Source: SIG440 sp045579055
GTDB lineage: Bacteria > Bacillota > Clostridia > Monoglobales > Monoglobaceae
Reading direction: 5' to 3'
Assembly (NCBI GenBank): GCA_045579055.1
Contig: JAZNLK010000005.1
Location: 1-13,860 of the forward strand
DNA: 13,860 nucleotides
Both the position numbers and the translations under genes were made by a program. Under the pieces are notes generated by a model that was not told the DNA's origin, ran no database searches, and worked only from the letters and a program-made list of their open reading frames with translations. This document shows, piece by piece, positions 1-6,234 of the stretch. The stretch's first letter is position 1; every line of letters starts with the position of its first letter.

Positions 1-1
1 T

Positions 2-136
2 GGTGACGTTGGTGCTGTTAAGGCTGCAGTTGAAGCAGGCGGACAGAGCGCTCAGAAGCTTGGCGAAATCATCGCTACACACGTTATTCCCAGACCTCAC
101 AATGATGTTGAGAAGATTTTGCCCGTTCTCAAATAA
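2..136 (+). CDS. BMC-H hexameric shell protein, C-terminal part only
   Basis: This is the last 44 codons of a gene whose start lies left of the window; it ends at TAA 134-136. The readable protein begins GDVGAVKAAVEAG and ends near HVIPRPHNDVEKILPVLK. That is the typical C-terminal half of a single BMC domain (Pfam BMC, PF00936): the GDVxAVxAAVxAG helix, then the IPRPH strand-turn that closes the fold. Family members (PduA, PduJ, EutM, CcmK) form hexamers that tile the facets of the microcompartment shell and carry the substrate pore. The pore loop itself lies upstream and cannot be read. It is the first visible gene of the shell/enzyme operon and is followed by a strong intercistronic hairpin. 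It could also be the second domain of a tandem BMC-T protein, because only one domain end is visible. Confidence 0.88.
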   Translation, partial: GDVGAVKAAVEAGGQSAQKLGEIIATHVIPRPHNDVEKILPVLK

Positions 137-152
137 GTTAATTCGGGTACAT

Positions 153-192
153 AGCAATTTCGGGGGCAGGCTCGCCCTGCCCCGCAGTTGCT
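153..192 (+). other. GC-rich intercistronic hairpin between BMC-H and BMC-P genes
   Basis: An 8-bp perfect stem GGGGCAGG (163-170) / CCTGCCCC (176-183) encloses the loop CTCGC. A second 5-bp outer stem AGCAA (153-157) / TTGCT (188-192) lies across a small internal loop. The run after it is AATCTTTG, not a proper U tract, so it is unlikely to be a full terminator. It sits 16 bases after the BMC-H stop and ends before the vertex gene's ribosome binding site. It could protect the 3' end of the upstream message or partly attenuate downstream transcription. Confidence 0.75.
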
Positions 193-214
193 AATCTTTG
201 AAAGGGAGAAAAGT

Positions 215-481
215 ATGATTATCGGAAAAGTAATCGGAAGCGTTGTTTCAACACGCAAGAATGAAAACCTTGTGGGAAACAAGTTTATGATTGTTGAGCC
301 GGTTGAAAAGATGGCGGCAAAGAATTCACGGCTGGTTGCCATTGATAACATCGGCGCAGGTATTGGTGAATATGTTCTTGTTGCAACAGGCAGTGCTGCA
401 CGTATCGGATGCGGAATGGATACTGCCCCTGTTGATGCGGCAATCGTTGGTATTGTTGACGATGGCGAGGACTTTGCATAA
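215..481 (+). CDS. eutN: EutN/CcmL-family BMC-P pentameric vertex protein
   Basis: This small protein of 88 residues belongs to the EutN/CcmL/PduN family (PF03319), whose pentamers cap the vertices of microcompartment shells. It starts MIIGKVIGSVVSTRKNE, the usual first beta strand. It continues with LVGNKFMIVEP, an AIDNIGAGIGEYVLVATGSAAR strand-turn-strand segment that is the most diagnostic part of the family, and ends with DAAIVGIVD. Length and motif order are normal. The ATG at 215 is chosen because AAAGGGAG at 201-208 is well placed before it. An in-frame TTG at 188 lies inside the upstream hairpin and would add nine non-family residues. It lies between the shell hexamer gene and the PduS-like gene. 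Far fewer vertex copies than hexamers are needed per shell, which fits weaker expression after the hairpin. Confidence 0.95.
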   Translation: MIIGKVIGSVVSTRKNENLVGNKFMIVEPVEKMAAKNSRLVAIDNIGAGIGEYVLVATGSAARIGCGMDTAPVDAAIVGIVDDGEDFA

Positions 482-522
482 ATATCAGAAAGTTTTAGTT
501 TTGTGGAAGGGGGATTCTGCTT

Positions 523-1860
523 ATGCAAATGACAGCTTTGAAAGAACTTATGAAAGAATGCGGAGTAGTTGGTGCAGGTGGTGCCGGATTCCCTTCGTAT
601 GCGAAGCTCAGTGATACGGCTGACACAGTGATTCTCAACTGTGCAGAATGTGAGCCTTTGTTCAGACTTCACAGACAGCTTCTTTCAACCTTTGCAAAAG
701 AAGTTCTCACAGCTTTTGATGCAGTACGCAAGGCTGTTGGAGCAAAAACTGCCATTGTTGCAGTTAAAGAGGCTTATACCGAGGCTGTTGAAGAAGTGAA
801 CGATCAGCTTGAGAATTTCAAGCATATGGAAATCTCGCTTTTGCCGGAGGTTTATCCTGCAGGCGATGAAATTATATTGATTTATGAAGCGACCGGAAAG
901 GTTGTGAAACCGGGTCAGCTTCCAATTTCGGAAGGCATAATTGTGTTCAATGTTGAGACTATGCTCAACACCTATTATGCGATGACTGAAAACCGACCTG
1001 TGTGTTATAAATATGTGACAGTTGCAGGTGCGGTTAATTCCCCCGGAACATTCAGAGTTCCTCTCGGCATACCGCTGAGTCGGGTTGTGGAGCTTGCCGG
1101 TGGGGCATCGGTTGAAGATGTTGAATTTATAAGCGGCGGTGCAATGACGGGTAGAATTGCAGAACGAAAGGAAGTTGTCACAAAAACCACAAATGCGGTT
1201 CTTGTTCTTCCAAAAAACCATCCCGTTATTCTGAAAAAGAAAACAAGTACAAAAATTAACATATACAGAGCTATGAGTGCTTGCTGTCAGTGCAGAATGT
1301 GTACTGATTTGTGCTCAAGAAACTTGCTCGGTCATCCCATTGAGCCTCATTCCTTTATGAGAGCGGCCACAAAAGGTATGACAAGCGACGTTCCGGCTCT
1401 TCTGAATGCGGCATACTGCTCTCAATGCAGACTTTGTGAAATGTATGCCTGCCACCAGGGGCTTTCCCCGGCAATGCTTATCGGCACGTTCCGTGACGAA
1501 ATCCGTGCCAGAGGAATCAAGCTTCCTGAACCGACGTTCAAGGGTGTGAATGAACACAGACCATTCAGATATGTCCCTATGGAACGTTTGATAAACAGGC
1601 TTGGGGTTGCTCAGTATAATGTAGAAGCTCCATTTGGAGACCTACCTGAAGATTTTGACAAAAAATGCAAAACTCTTCGCATTGAATTGAGGCAACATAT
1701 AGGTCAGCCTGCAAAACCCATTGTGAAGGTTGGCGATGAAGTGGAAAAATTCCAAAAAATTGCAACTTGCGAAGGGTTGGGTGCTGAAATCCACAGCCCT
1801 TGGAAGGCAAAAGTGATAGAAATAACAGAAAAATTTATAAAACTTGAAATAATGCGGTAG
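523..1860 (+). CDS. pduS: PduS-like RnfC-type flavin/iron-sulfur electron-transfer protein of the microcompartment
   Basis: This 445-residue protein is close to the usual PduS length. The N-terminus has a glycine-rich nucleotide/flavin loop (GVVGAGGAGFPSYAK, residues 14-28) and the RnfC/Nqo1-family NCAECEP motif (39-45). An SLBB-like middle part follows at about 163-232. Two ferredoxin-type cysteine sets come next: C254, C257, C260, C264 and C299, C302, C305, C310. The C-terminal stretch (about 391-440, HIGQPAKPIVKVGDEV) resembles a barrel-sandwich domain. Characterised PduS binds FMN and two 4Fe-4S clusters and oxidises NADH, passing electrons to cobalamin reduction or, it is proposed, to the shell protein PduT. 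A strong GGAAGGGGG at 505-513 supports the ATG. The neighbouring PduT-like gene starts 19 bases after the stop, supporting a partnership. An extra cysteine (C255) stands next to the first ligand. The redox partner outside the shell is unknown. Confidence 0.93.
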   Translation: MQMTALKELMKECGVVGAGGAGFPSYAKLSDTADTVILNCAECEPLFRLHRQLLSTFAKEVLTAFDAVRKAVGAKTAIVAVKEAYTEAVEEVNDQLENFKHMEISLLPEVYPAGDEIILIYEATGKVVKPGQLPISEGIIVFNVETMLNTYYAMTENRPVCYKYVTVAGAVNSPGTFRVPLGIPLSRVVELAGGASVEDVEFISGGAMTGRIAERKEVVTKTTNAVLVLPKNHPVILKKKTSTKINIYRAMSACCQCRMCTDLCSRNLLGHPIEPHSFMRAATKGMTSDVPALLNAAYCSQCRLCEMYACHQGLSPAMLIGTFRDEIRARGIKLPEPTFKGVNEHRPFRYVPMERLINRLGVAQYNVEAPFGDLPEDFDKKCKTLRIELRQHIGQPAKPIVKVGDEVEKFQKIATCEGLGAEIHSPWKAKVIEITEKFIKLEIMR

Positions 1861-1879
1861 AAAGGGAGGAAACGAATAA

Positions 1880-2428
1880 ATGGCAAAAGCATTGGCAATG
1901 GCAGAACTGGCAACAGTTTCCACCGGTATGAAAGCCGCGGATATTATGATTAAGACGGCAGAGGTTAGTGTTATTGAAGCCGAGGTTGTCTGTCCGGGTA
2001 AATATATTATCCTTATTGAAGGTGAATTAAGTGCTGTCCGCGCATCAATTGATGCGGTGAGAGCAATGTTCCCGGAAAAGCTCATTGACAGTTTTGTTTT
2101 GGGTAATCCCCACGAAACAATTTTCCCTGCACTTTACGGTGCAACGGATGTGAAAGATAAGCGTGCACTTGGAGTTCTTGAAACATATTCGGCAGCATCA
2201 ATAATTTATGCAGCTGATATTGCAGCGAAAACTGCGATTGTTGACCTCATTGAGCTTCGTGTGGCAAGAGGTATGTGCGGAAAATCTTATATGCTTCTGA
2301 CGGGTGAGGTTGCAGCGGTTGAAAGTGCAATCGAGTATGCAAAATCCCAGGTTGCTGACGGAACAATGTTCCTTGACAGCACGGTTATTGCAAATCCTGA
2401 TGAGAAGATGTGGAATACAATTATTTAG
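1880..2428 (+). CDS. pduT: PduT-like tandem BMC-domain (BMC-T) trimeric shell protein with probable Fe-S site
   Basis: This protein of 182 residues contains two BMC domains in normal, non-permuted order, roughly residues 3-88 and 96-175. The first begins ALAMAELATVSTGMKAAD and the second ALGVLETYSAASIIYAAD. Tandem proteins form trimers that mimic a hexamer. Cys38, in the segment EVVCPGKY, matches in number and context the cysteine that in characterised PduT holds a 4Fe-4S cluster at the trimer axis, one cysteine per subunit. The length is also nearly that of PduT (184). A further Cys133 lies in the pore loop of domain 2 (RVARGMCGKS). GGGAGG at 1863-1869 precedes the ATG. Placement directly after the PduS-like gene supports an electron path through the shell wall. 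Cluster binding is inferred from family knowledge, not shown here. Confidence 0.93.
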   Translation: MAKALAMAELATVSTGMKAADIMIKTAEVSVIEAEVVCPGKYIILIEGELSAVRASIDAVRAMFPEKLIDSFVLGNPHETIFPALYGATDVKDKRALGVLETYSAASIIYAADIAAKTAIVDLIELRVARGMCGKSYMLLTGEVAAVESAIEYAKSQVADGTMFLDSTVIANPDEKMWNTII

Positions 2429-2430
2429 TT

Positions 2431-2436
2431 GAGGTG
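2431..2436 (+). promoter_or_regulatory. Ribosome binding site that decides the aldehyde dehydrogenase start
   Basis: GAGGTG lies only one base before an in-frame ATG at 2438 but seven bases before the ATG at 2444. The second ATG therefore has normal spacing and is preferred. Confidence 0.6.
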
Positions 2437-2443
2437 AATGAAA

Positions 2444-3835
2444 ATGGTTGATGAAAAATACATAAGCCGTATAGTTGAAAGTGTTATCAAGAATATGGAC
2501 ACAAAGGTGGAGCCCGACAAGAAACTGAAGGGTGTTTTCCCCACTATGACAGAAGCGCTGGAGGCTGTTCAGAAGGCTTATATCCAGTACAAGAGCTATA
2601 CTGTTGAACAGAGAGAAAAGATGATTGAAGCAATTCGTCGCCTTACTCTTGAGGAAGCCGAAGTAATGGCAAAATTGGGTGTTGAAGAAACCGGTATGGG
2701 CAGAGTTTCGGATAAGATTATCAAGCATCAGCTTGTTGCAAACAAGACTCCTGGAACAGAAGATCTCCAGCCCACAGTAAAGACCGGAGACCAGGGACTG
2801 ACACTTATTGAAATGGCACCTTTCGGTGTTATCGGAAGTATCACTCCTTCAACAAACCCCAGTGAAACAGTTATTTGTAACTCGATCGGTATGATTGCAG
2901 GTGGTAATGCGGTTGTGTTCAACCCCCATCCCAATGCAAAGAAAATTGCAAACTACGCTGTTGACCTGGTTAACCGTGGTATTCTTGAGGCAGGTGGTCC
3001 TGAAAATCTGGTTGTATCAGTTTATAATCCCACAATGGATACATCAAACGAAATGGTGAAGTCACCTATCGTAAGAATGCTTGTTGCGACGGGCGGCCCC
3101 GGTGTTGTTAAGATGCTTCTTTCATCAGGAAAGAAAGCAATCGGTACAGGTGCAGGTAATCCTCCTGTTATTGTTGATGATACAGCAGACATCGAAAAGG
3201 CAGCATCTGACATTATCAAGGGTGCAAGCTTTGATAACAACCTTCCCTGTATTGCAGAAAAGGAGTGTTTCGTGTTCGATACAGTTGCAGACAGCCTTAT
3301 CCGCAATATGCAGAAGAATGGTGCATACCTCCTGAAGGGTGCAGAAATTGACAAACTGGTTAAGGTTGCTCTTATTGAAAAAGACGGTAAGTTTGGCATT
3401 AACAAGAAATGGGTTGGTAAAGATGCAAGATTGTTCCTGAAGGAAATAGGCATTGATGCAGACCCCAGATTGATTATTTGTGAAACAGATGCAAAGCATC
3501 CCTTTGTTCAGGTTGAAATGATGATGCCGATTCTTCCCATCGTGAGAGTAAAGGATATTGAAGAAGCAATCACAGAGGCTTGCAAGGCTGAACACGGCAA
3601 TCGCCATTCAGCTCACATTCACTCAAAGAATGTTGACAGACTCACTGCTTTTGCAAGAGCTGTTGAAACAACAATATTTGTTAAGAATGCTCCTTCATAT
3701 GCAGGTATAGGTGCCGGCGGCGAGGGTCACACAACCTTCACCATTGCAGGTCCCACTGGCGAAGGTATTACATCGGCACGTTCATTCACACGTCAGAGAC
3801 GTTGCGTGCTTGTTGACGGCTTCCATATTGTTTAG
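2444..3835 (+). CDS. pduP: CoA-acylating aldehyde dehydrogenase (PduP/EutE type)
   Basis: This 463-residue enzyme converts an aldehyde, CoA and NAD+ to acyl-CoA and NADH in the compartment lumen. Family features seen are MAPFGVIGSITPSTNP (124-139), the ATGGPGVVK nucleotide-binding segment (215-223), GTGAGNPPVIVDD (234-246) and the catalytic cysteine C269 in FDNNLPCIAEKE. A glycine-rich segment (GIGAGGEGHTTF) lies near the C-terminus. Its length is almost that of Salmonella PduP (464). Residues 3-18 (DEKYISRIVESVIKNM) form a short amphipathic helix followed by a polar linker, the form of an encapsulation peptide. The start at 2444 is chosen on ribosome binding site spacing; 2438 would add two residues. 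The substrate (acetaldehyde, propionaldehyde or lactaldehyde) cannot be told from sequence. It is paired with PduL downstream, which takes its acyl-CoA product. Confidence 0.96.
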   Translation: MVDEKYISRIVESVIKNMDTKVEPDKKLKGVFPTMTEALEAVQKAYIQYKSYTVEQREKMIEAIRRLTLEEAEVMAKLGVEETGMGRVSDKIIKHQLVANKTPGTEDLQPTVKTGDQGLTLIEMAPFGVIGSITPSTNPSETVICNSIGMIAGGNAVVFNPHPNAKKIANYAVDLVNRGILEAGGPENLVVSVYNPTMDTSNEMVKSPIVRMLVATGGPGVVKMLLSSGKKAIGTGAGNPPVIVDDTADIEKAASDIIKGASFDNNLPCIAEKECFVFDTVADSLIRNMQKNGAYLLKGAEIDKLVKVALIEKDGKFGINKKWVGKDARLFLKEIGIDADPRLIICETDAKHPFVQVEMMMPILPIVRVKDIEEAITEACKAEHGNRHSAHIHSKNVDRLTAFARAVETTIFVKNAPSYAGIGAGGEGHTTFTIAGPTGEGITSARSFTRQRRCVLVDGFHIV

Positions 3836-3844
3836 TGTTTGCAG

Positions 3845-3872
3845 GGCATATGGGGTTCAATACACCTCTGCC
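3845..3872 (+). other. Imperfect hairpin in the gap between aldehyde dehydrogenase and BMC-T genes
   Basis: GGCA (3845-3848) pairs with TGCC (3869-3872). After a three-base bulge, GGGGT (3852-3856) pairs with ACCTC (3864-3868) with one G-T pair around a 7-base loop. There is no U tract, so it is not a terminator. The gap is 97 bases, the longest inside the microcompartment block, and otherwise holds only the ribosome binding site AAAGGA (3919-3924) for the next gene. Confidence 0.4.
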
Positions 3873-3932
3873 AATGGAATGTAACGGAAAAGATGAAGGA
3901 ATACTTCAATTGACACAGAAAGGAAAAATCCT

Positions 3933-4574
3933 ATGAAAGCATTGGGAATGTTAGAAGTTTACAGCTTTACAACATCAGTGGTTGCAGCAGACCTCTGTGC
4001 GAAAGCTGCAGACGTTAAAATTATTGCATTTGACCGTACCCGTCCGGGTAGCTTGGATGTTCCTGCACCTTTGGTAATGCAGGTGAAGGTGGAAGGTAAT
4101 GTTGCGGCTGTTAAGGCGGCAATAGAAGCGGGTAAGGCATACGCAGAGGCTGAAGGTAAGTATATTATTTCTCACACCATCCCCAACCCCGGTGACGGCA
4201 CAGAAAAGATGGCTTATCTTCTTGATATGAACAAGGATAAGTACAACAAGAAGCTGCCCAAGAGTTTTATTGGAGTAGAAGATGCTCCTAAAGCTTATCC
4301 TGAAGCAATCGGTTTGATTGAAGTTGAGGGACTTGTTGCGGCAATCGAAGGTCTTGATGCAATGACAAAGGCTGCAGATGTACGAGTTGTTCACACTGAA
4401 AAGAGACTTGGTGGACGTCTGGTTACATTTGTTGTTGCAGGTGAGATTTCAGCTGTTAAAGCGGCTGTTGAAGCAGGTCTCAAGGCTGCAGACGAAATCG
4501 GCAATATCTTTGGTTCTGCTGTTATTGCAAGACCTCACGCAGAACTTACAAAGTTCTTTGATATGGAAGATTAA
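3933..4574 (+). CDS. Tandem BMC-domain (BMC-T) shell protein with long interdomain linker
   Basis: This protein of 213 residues has two unequal BMC domains in normal order: residues 3-87 (ALGMLEVYSFTTSVVAADLC onward) and 124-205 (AIGLIEVEGLVAAIEGLDAM onward). A polar linker of about 36 residues, rich in Lys and Asp, joins them. The pore loop of domain 1 is enlarged and proline-rich (RTRPGSLDVPAP, 35-46), while that of domain 2 is short (KRLGG). The trimer would therefore show alternating loops around its axis. The end of domain 2 (AVIARPHAEL) resembles the single-domain shell protein at the window start, suggesting descent by duplication and divergence. It differs clearly from the PduT-like protein: the Cys38 CPGK motif is absent. 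It is not permuted like EutL or CcmP. AAAGGA sits 8 bases before the ATG. Its likely role is passage of larger substrates or cofactors; the cargo is unknown. Confidence 0.92.
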   Translation: MKALGMLEVYSFTTSVVAADLCAKAADVKIIAFDRTRPGSLDVPAPLVMQVKVEGNVAAVKAAIEAGKAYAEAEGKYIISHTIPNPGDGTEKMAYLLDMNKDKYNKKLPKSFIGVEDAPKAYPEAIGLIEVEGLVAAIEGLDAMTKAADVRVVHTEKRLGGRLVTFVVAGEISAVKAAVEAGLKAADEIGNIFGSAVIARPHAELTKFFDMED

Positions 4575-4619
4575 TTCCTTAACAGACAATCCGGAAAGAC
4601 GGAAATCTGAAACAGGGTT

Positions 4620-4640
4620 CAAAGGGTCGGGTACTCTTTG
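4620..4640 (+). other. Small hairpin just upstream of the pduL ribosome binding site
   Basis: CAAAGGG (4620-4626) pairs with CTCTTTG (4634-4640), seven pairs with one G-T, around the loop TCGGGTA. It ends three bases before the AAGGTGA ribosome binding site at 4644-4650. It has no U tract. It could modulate translation start or be chance. Confidence 0.35.
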
Positions 4641-4655
4641 TTCAAGGTGAAGAAT

Positions 4656-5297
4656 ATGTATGATACAGACACAATAGCAAAGGCTGTGAAAACAGTCATT
4701 GACAATATAAATAACAAAGGACAGATAAAAATCGGCGTATCTCAACGTCATATACACCTGTCACAAGAGGATCTTGAAACGCTTTTTGGCAAAGGCTATG
4801 AGCTTCACGTGAAAAAGTATCTTATGGGACGTGAATTTGCATCTGAAGAAGTTGTTACACTTGTTGGGCCTTCGCTGAAGTCAATCGAGAATGTCAGAGT
4901 TCTTGGACCTGTCAGAAAGAATACTCAGGTTGAAATTTCAAGAACAGATACATTTGTTTTGAAGGTAAGCCCTCCGGTTCGTCCTTCAGGAAAGGTTGAA
5001 GGTTCCGAAAAGATGGTGCTTGTTGGCCCTAAGGGTTGTGTATACCTGAAGGAAGGCGTAATCATTGCCAACCGTCATATCCATCTCACTCCTGAATATG
5101 CTGAAGAAAACGGCATAAAGGATAATGATTATGTGGATGTTGAGGTTGAAGGAATCAAGCCCACAAGATTCTATGATGTTCAGGTCAGAGTGCGTGACGA
5201 CTTTAATGTTGAAATGCATATTGACACAGATGATGCAAACTCGGCAGGCTTGAAAAACGGCTCCATTGTGAAAATAATCAGAAAATGTGAAAAATAG
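4656..5297 (+). CDS. pduL: PduL-type phosphate acyltransferase
   Basis: This 213-residue enzyme is of the PduL family (PF06130), the microcompartment phosphotransacylase unrelated to Pta. It converts acyl-CoA and phosphate to acyl phosphate and free CoA, so CoA is recycled inside the shell and acyl phosphate can yield ATP through a kinase outside. Two repeated barrels are visible, each opened by a His-x-His motif: SQRHIHLS (H32, H34) and ANRHIHLT (H141, H143). VEMHIDTDDANSAG (H188) lies near the C-terminus. These histidines match the zinc-site histidines of solved PduL structures. GPVRKNTQVEIS (84-95) is also typical. The N-terminal helix DTIAKAVKTVIDNI (5-18) looks like an encapsulation peptide. 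The ATG at 4656 follows AAGGTGA at 4644-4650 and is preferred over the TTG at 4638, which lies inside a hairpin. Confidence 0.95.
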   Translation: MYDTDTIAKAVKTVIDNINNKGQIKIGVSQRHIHLSQEDLETLFGKGYELHVKKYLMGREFASEEVVTLVGPSLKSIENVRVLGPVRKNTQVEISRTDTFVLKVSPPVRPSGKVEGSEKMVLVGPKGCVYLKEGVIIANRHIHLTPEYAEENGIKDNDYVDVEVEGIKPTRFYDVQVRVRDDFNVEMHIDTDDANSAGLKNGSIVKIIRKCEK

Positions 5298-5334
5298 TTT
5301 TCGGAAAAACCTGAAACGAAAGTGAGGGGATGGC

Positions 5335-6102
5335 GTGTTAGCACTTGAACGCCAAAAAAAAATATTAAGCTTCCTGAATTCGGACGGTGTTGTTTCGGTC
5401 AGTCGCTTGAGCCTTGAATTGGGTGTTACTGAAGAAACCGTGAGACGAGATCTTGAAAAGCTTGAAAAGCAGGAAGCTCTCCGAAGAACTCACGGCGGAG
5501 CAGTTCCTATTGAGGGCGGTACTTATGAGATTTCTCTTGAAAAGAGAAAGCATATAAATGTTGATGCCAAGATAAAGCTTGCAAAAGAAGCGGTGAAATA
5601 TGTTGCTGCAGGGGATACAATTTTTCTTGATGCCTCCACAACAACCTTCTTTATGGCAAAGGAATTGAAAAATCGCAGCAATGTGACGGTTATTACCAAT
5701 TCGCTCAGAGTTGTTGCAGAACTTTCGGGTTGTGAACATATCAAGGTTATTTCAGTTGGAGGAGTTCTCAGCAACAATCAGTCATTTGTGGGAACACTTG
5801 CTGAACAAGCCATCGAAGAGAATTACTTCGCGAGCAAGATTTTCTTTTCCAGCAAAGGCATTACCTCAGATGCAGGCATTCTTGAAAGCAATGAGGCTGA
5901 ATGCGGAATCAAGCACAAGATGCTTGCCAATGCAAGAGAAAAGTATTATCTGTGCGATAAGAGCAAAATGGGTGGTGTGGGTTTTGTTAAACTGGTGCCC
6001 ATGGAAGAAATTGATTATATTGTAACCGAAGGAACCCCTGATGCTGCCTTGATGGCAAAGCTGGTGGAAAATGAGGTTAAGGTTATAAAGGTTGAAGAAT
6101 AA
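5335..6102 (+). CDS. DeoR-family transcriptional regulator
   Basis: This 255-residue protein has the normal DeoR/GlpR layout. An N-terminal winged helix-turn-helix covers residues 6-58, with recognition region GVTEETVRRDLEKLE (30-44) followed by the family signature RRTHGGAV (50-57). The C-terminal sensor domain (about 75-230) has LDASTTT (98-104), VITNS (119-123), VGG (141-143) and SKGI (173-176). DeoR-family sensors usually bind phosphorylated sugars and release repression. The start is GTG at 5335, four bases after GAGGGGA (5324-5330). The ATG at 5330 is out of frame and meets a stop after three codons. It lies 37 bases after pduL with no terminator between, so it is probably co-transcribed and likely controls the compartment operon. 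No operator can be placed because the operon promoter is upstream of the window. The inducer is unknown. Confidence 0.92.
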   Translation: MLALERQKKILSFLNSDGVVSVSRLSLELGVTEETVRRDLEKLEKQEALRRTHGGAVPIEGGTYEISLEKRKHINVDAKIKLAKEAVKYVAAGDTIFLDASTTTFFMAKELKNRSNVTVITNSLRVVAELSGCEHIKVISVGGVLSNNQSFVGTLAEQAIEENYFASKIFFSSKGITSDAGILESNEAECGIKHKMLANAREKYYLCDKSKMGGVGFVKLVPMEEIDYIVTEGTPDAALMAKLVENEVKVIKVEE

Positions 6103-6107
6103 GATTG

Positions 6108-6145
6108 CCCCGTTGAATCTTTTGGATTTGACGGGGTATAGTTTT
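6108..6145 (+). terminator. Intrinsic terminator closing the microcompartment operon
   Basis: A 12-pair stem with two G-T pairs, CCCCGTTGAATC (6108-6119) / GATTTGACGGGG (6125-6136), surrounds the loop TTTTG. It is followed by TATAGTTTT. It begins five bases after the regulator stop. The U tract is interrupted but the stem is strong. Confidence 0.85.
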
Positions 6146-6175
6146 GCAGTAGTTTAAGTACAGCGACAAAGTGGT

Positions 6176-6204
6176 TTGACATAATGCTTGAGATATGGTA
6201 TGAT
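6176..6204 (+). promoter_or_regulatory. Sigma-70 type promoter of the reductase/ABC importer operon
   Basis: The -35 element TTGACA (6176-6181) is perfect. The -10 element TATGAT (6199-6204) has one mismatch to consensus, and the spacer is exactly 17 bases. It lies between the upstream terminator and the GGAGG ribosome binding site at 6222-6226. No clear operator palindrome was seen. Confidence 0.85.
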
Positions 6205-6234
6205 TTGAATAGAAAATTCTTGGAGGAAAGTGAA

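Noticed and set aside
3..194. Open frame at the window start in another phase
   Set aside because: It overlaps the BMC-H coding end, whose protein matches the BMC family clearly; the alternative product has no family features.
188..214. Upstream TTG start for the vertex protein
   Set aside because: It lies in the hairpin arm, lacks a ribosome binding site and adds residues absent from the EutN/CcmL fold; ATG 215 has good spacing from AAAGGGAG.
3910..3915. TTGACA upstream of the second BMC-T gene as a promoter -35 box
   Set aside because: The sequence 16-18 bases downstream is not -10-like and overlaps the start codon (18 bases later it reads TGAAAG), so it is most likely chance.
3933..4574. 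Assignment as EutL or CcmP/CsoS1D
   Set aside because: Those have permuted BMC domains; here both domains start with the normal G-x-L/I-E strand order.
6184..6234. Upstream ATG for the reductase
   Set aside because: It falls between the -35 and -10 elements of the promoter, so it would not be on the transcript.
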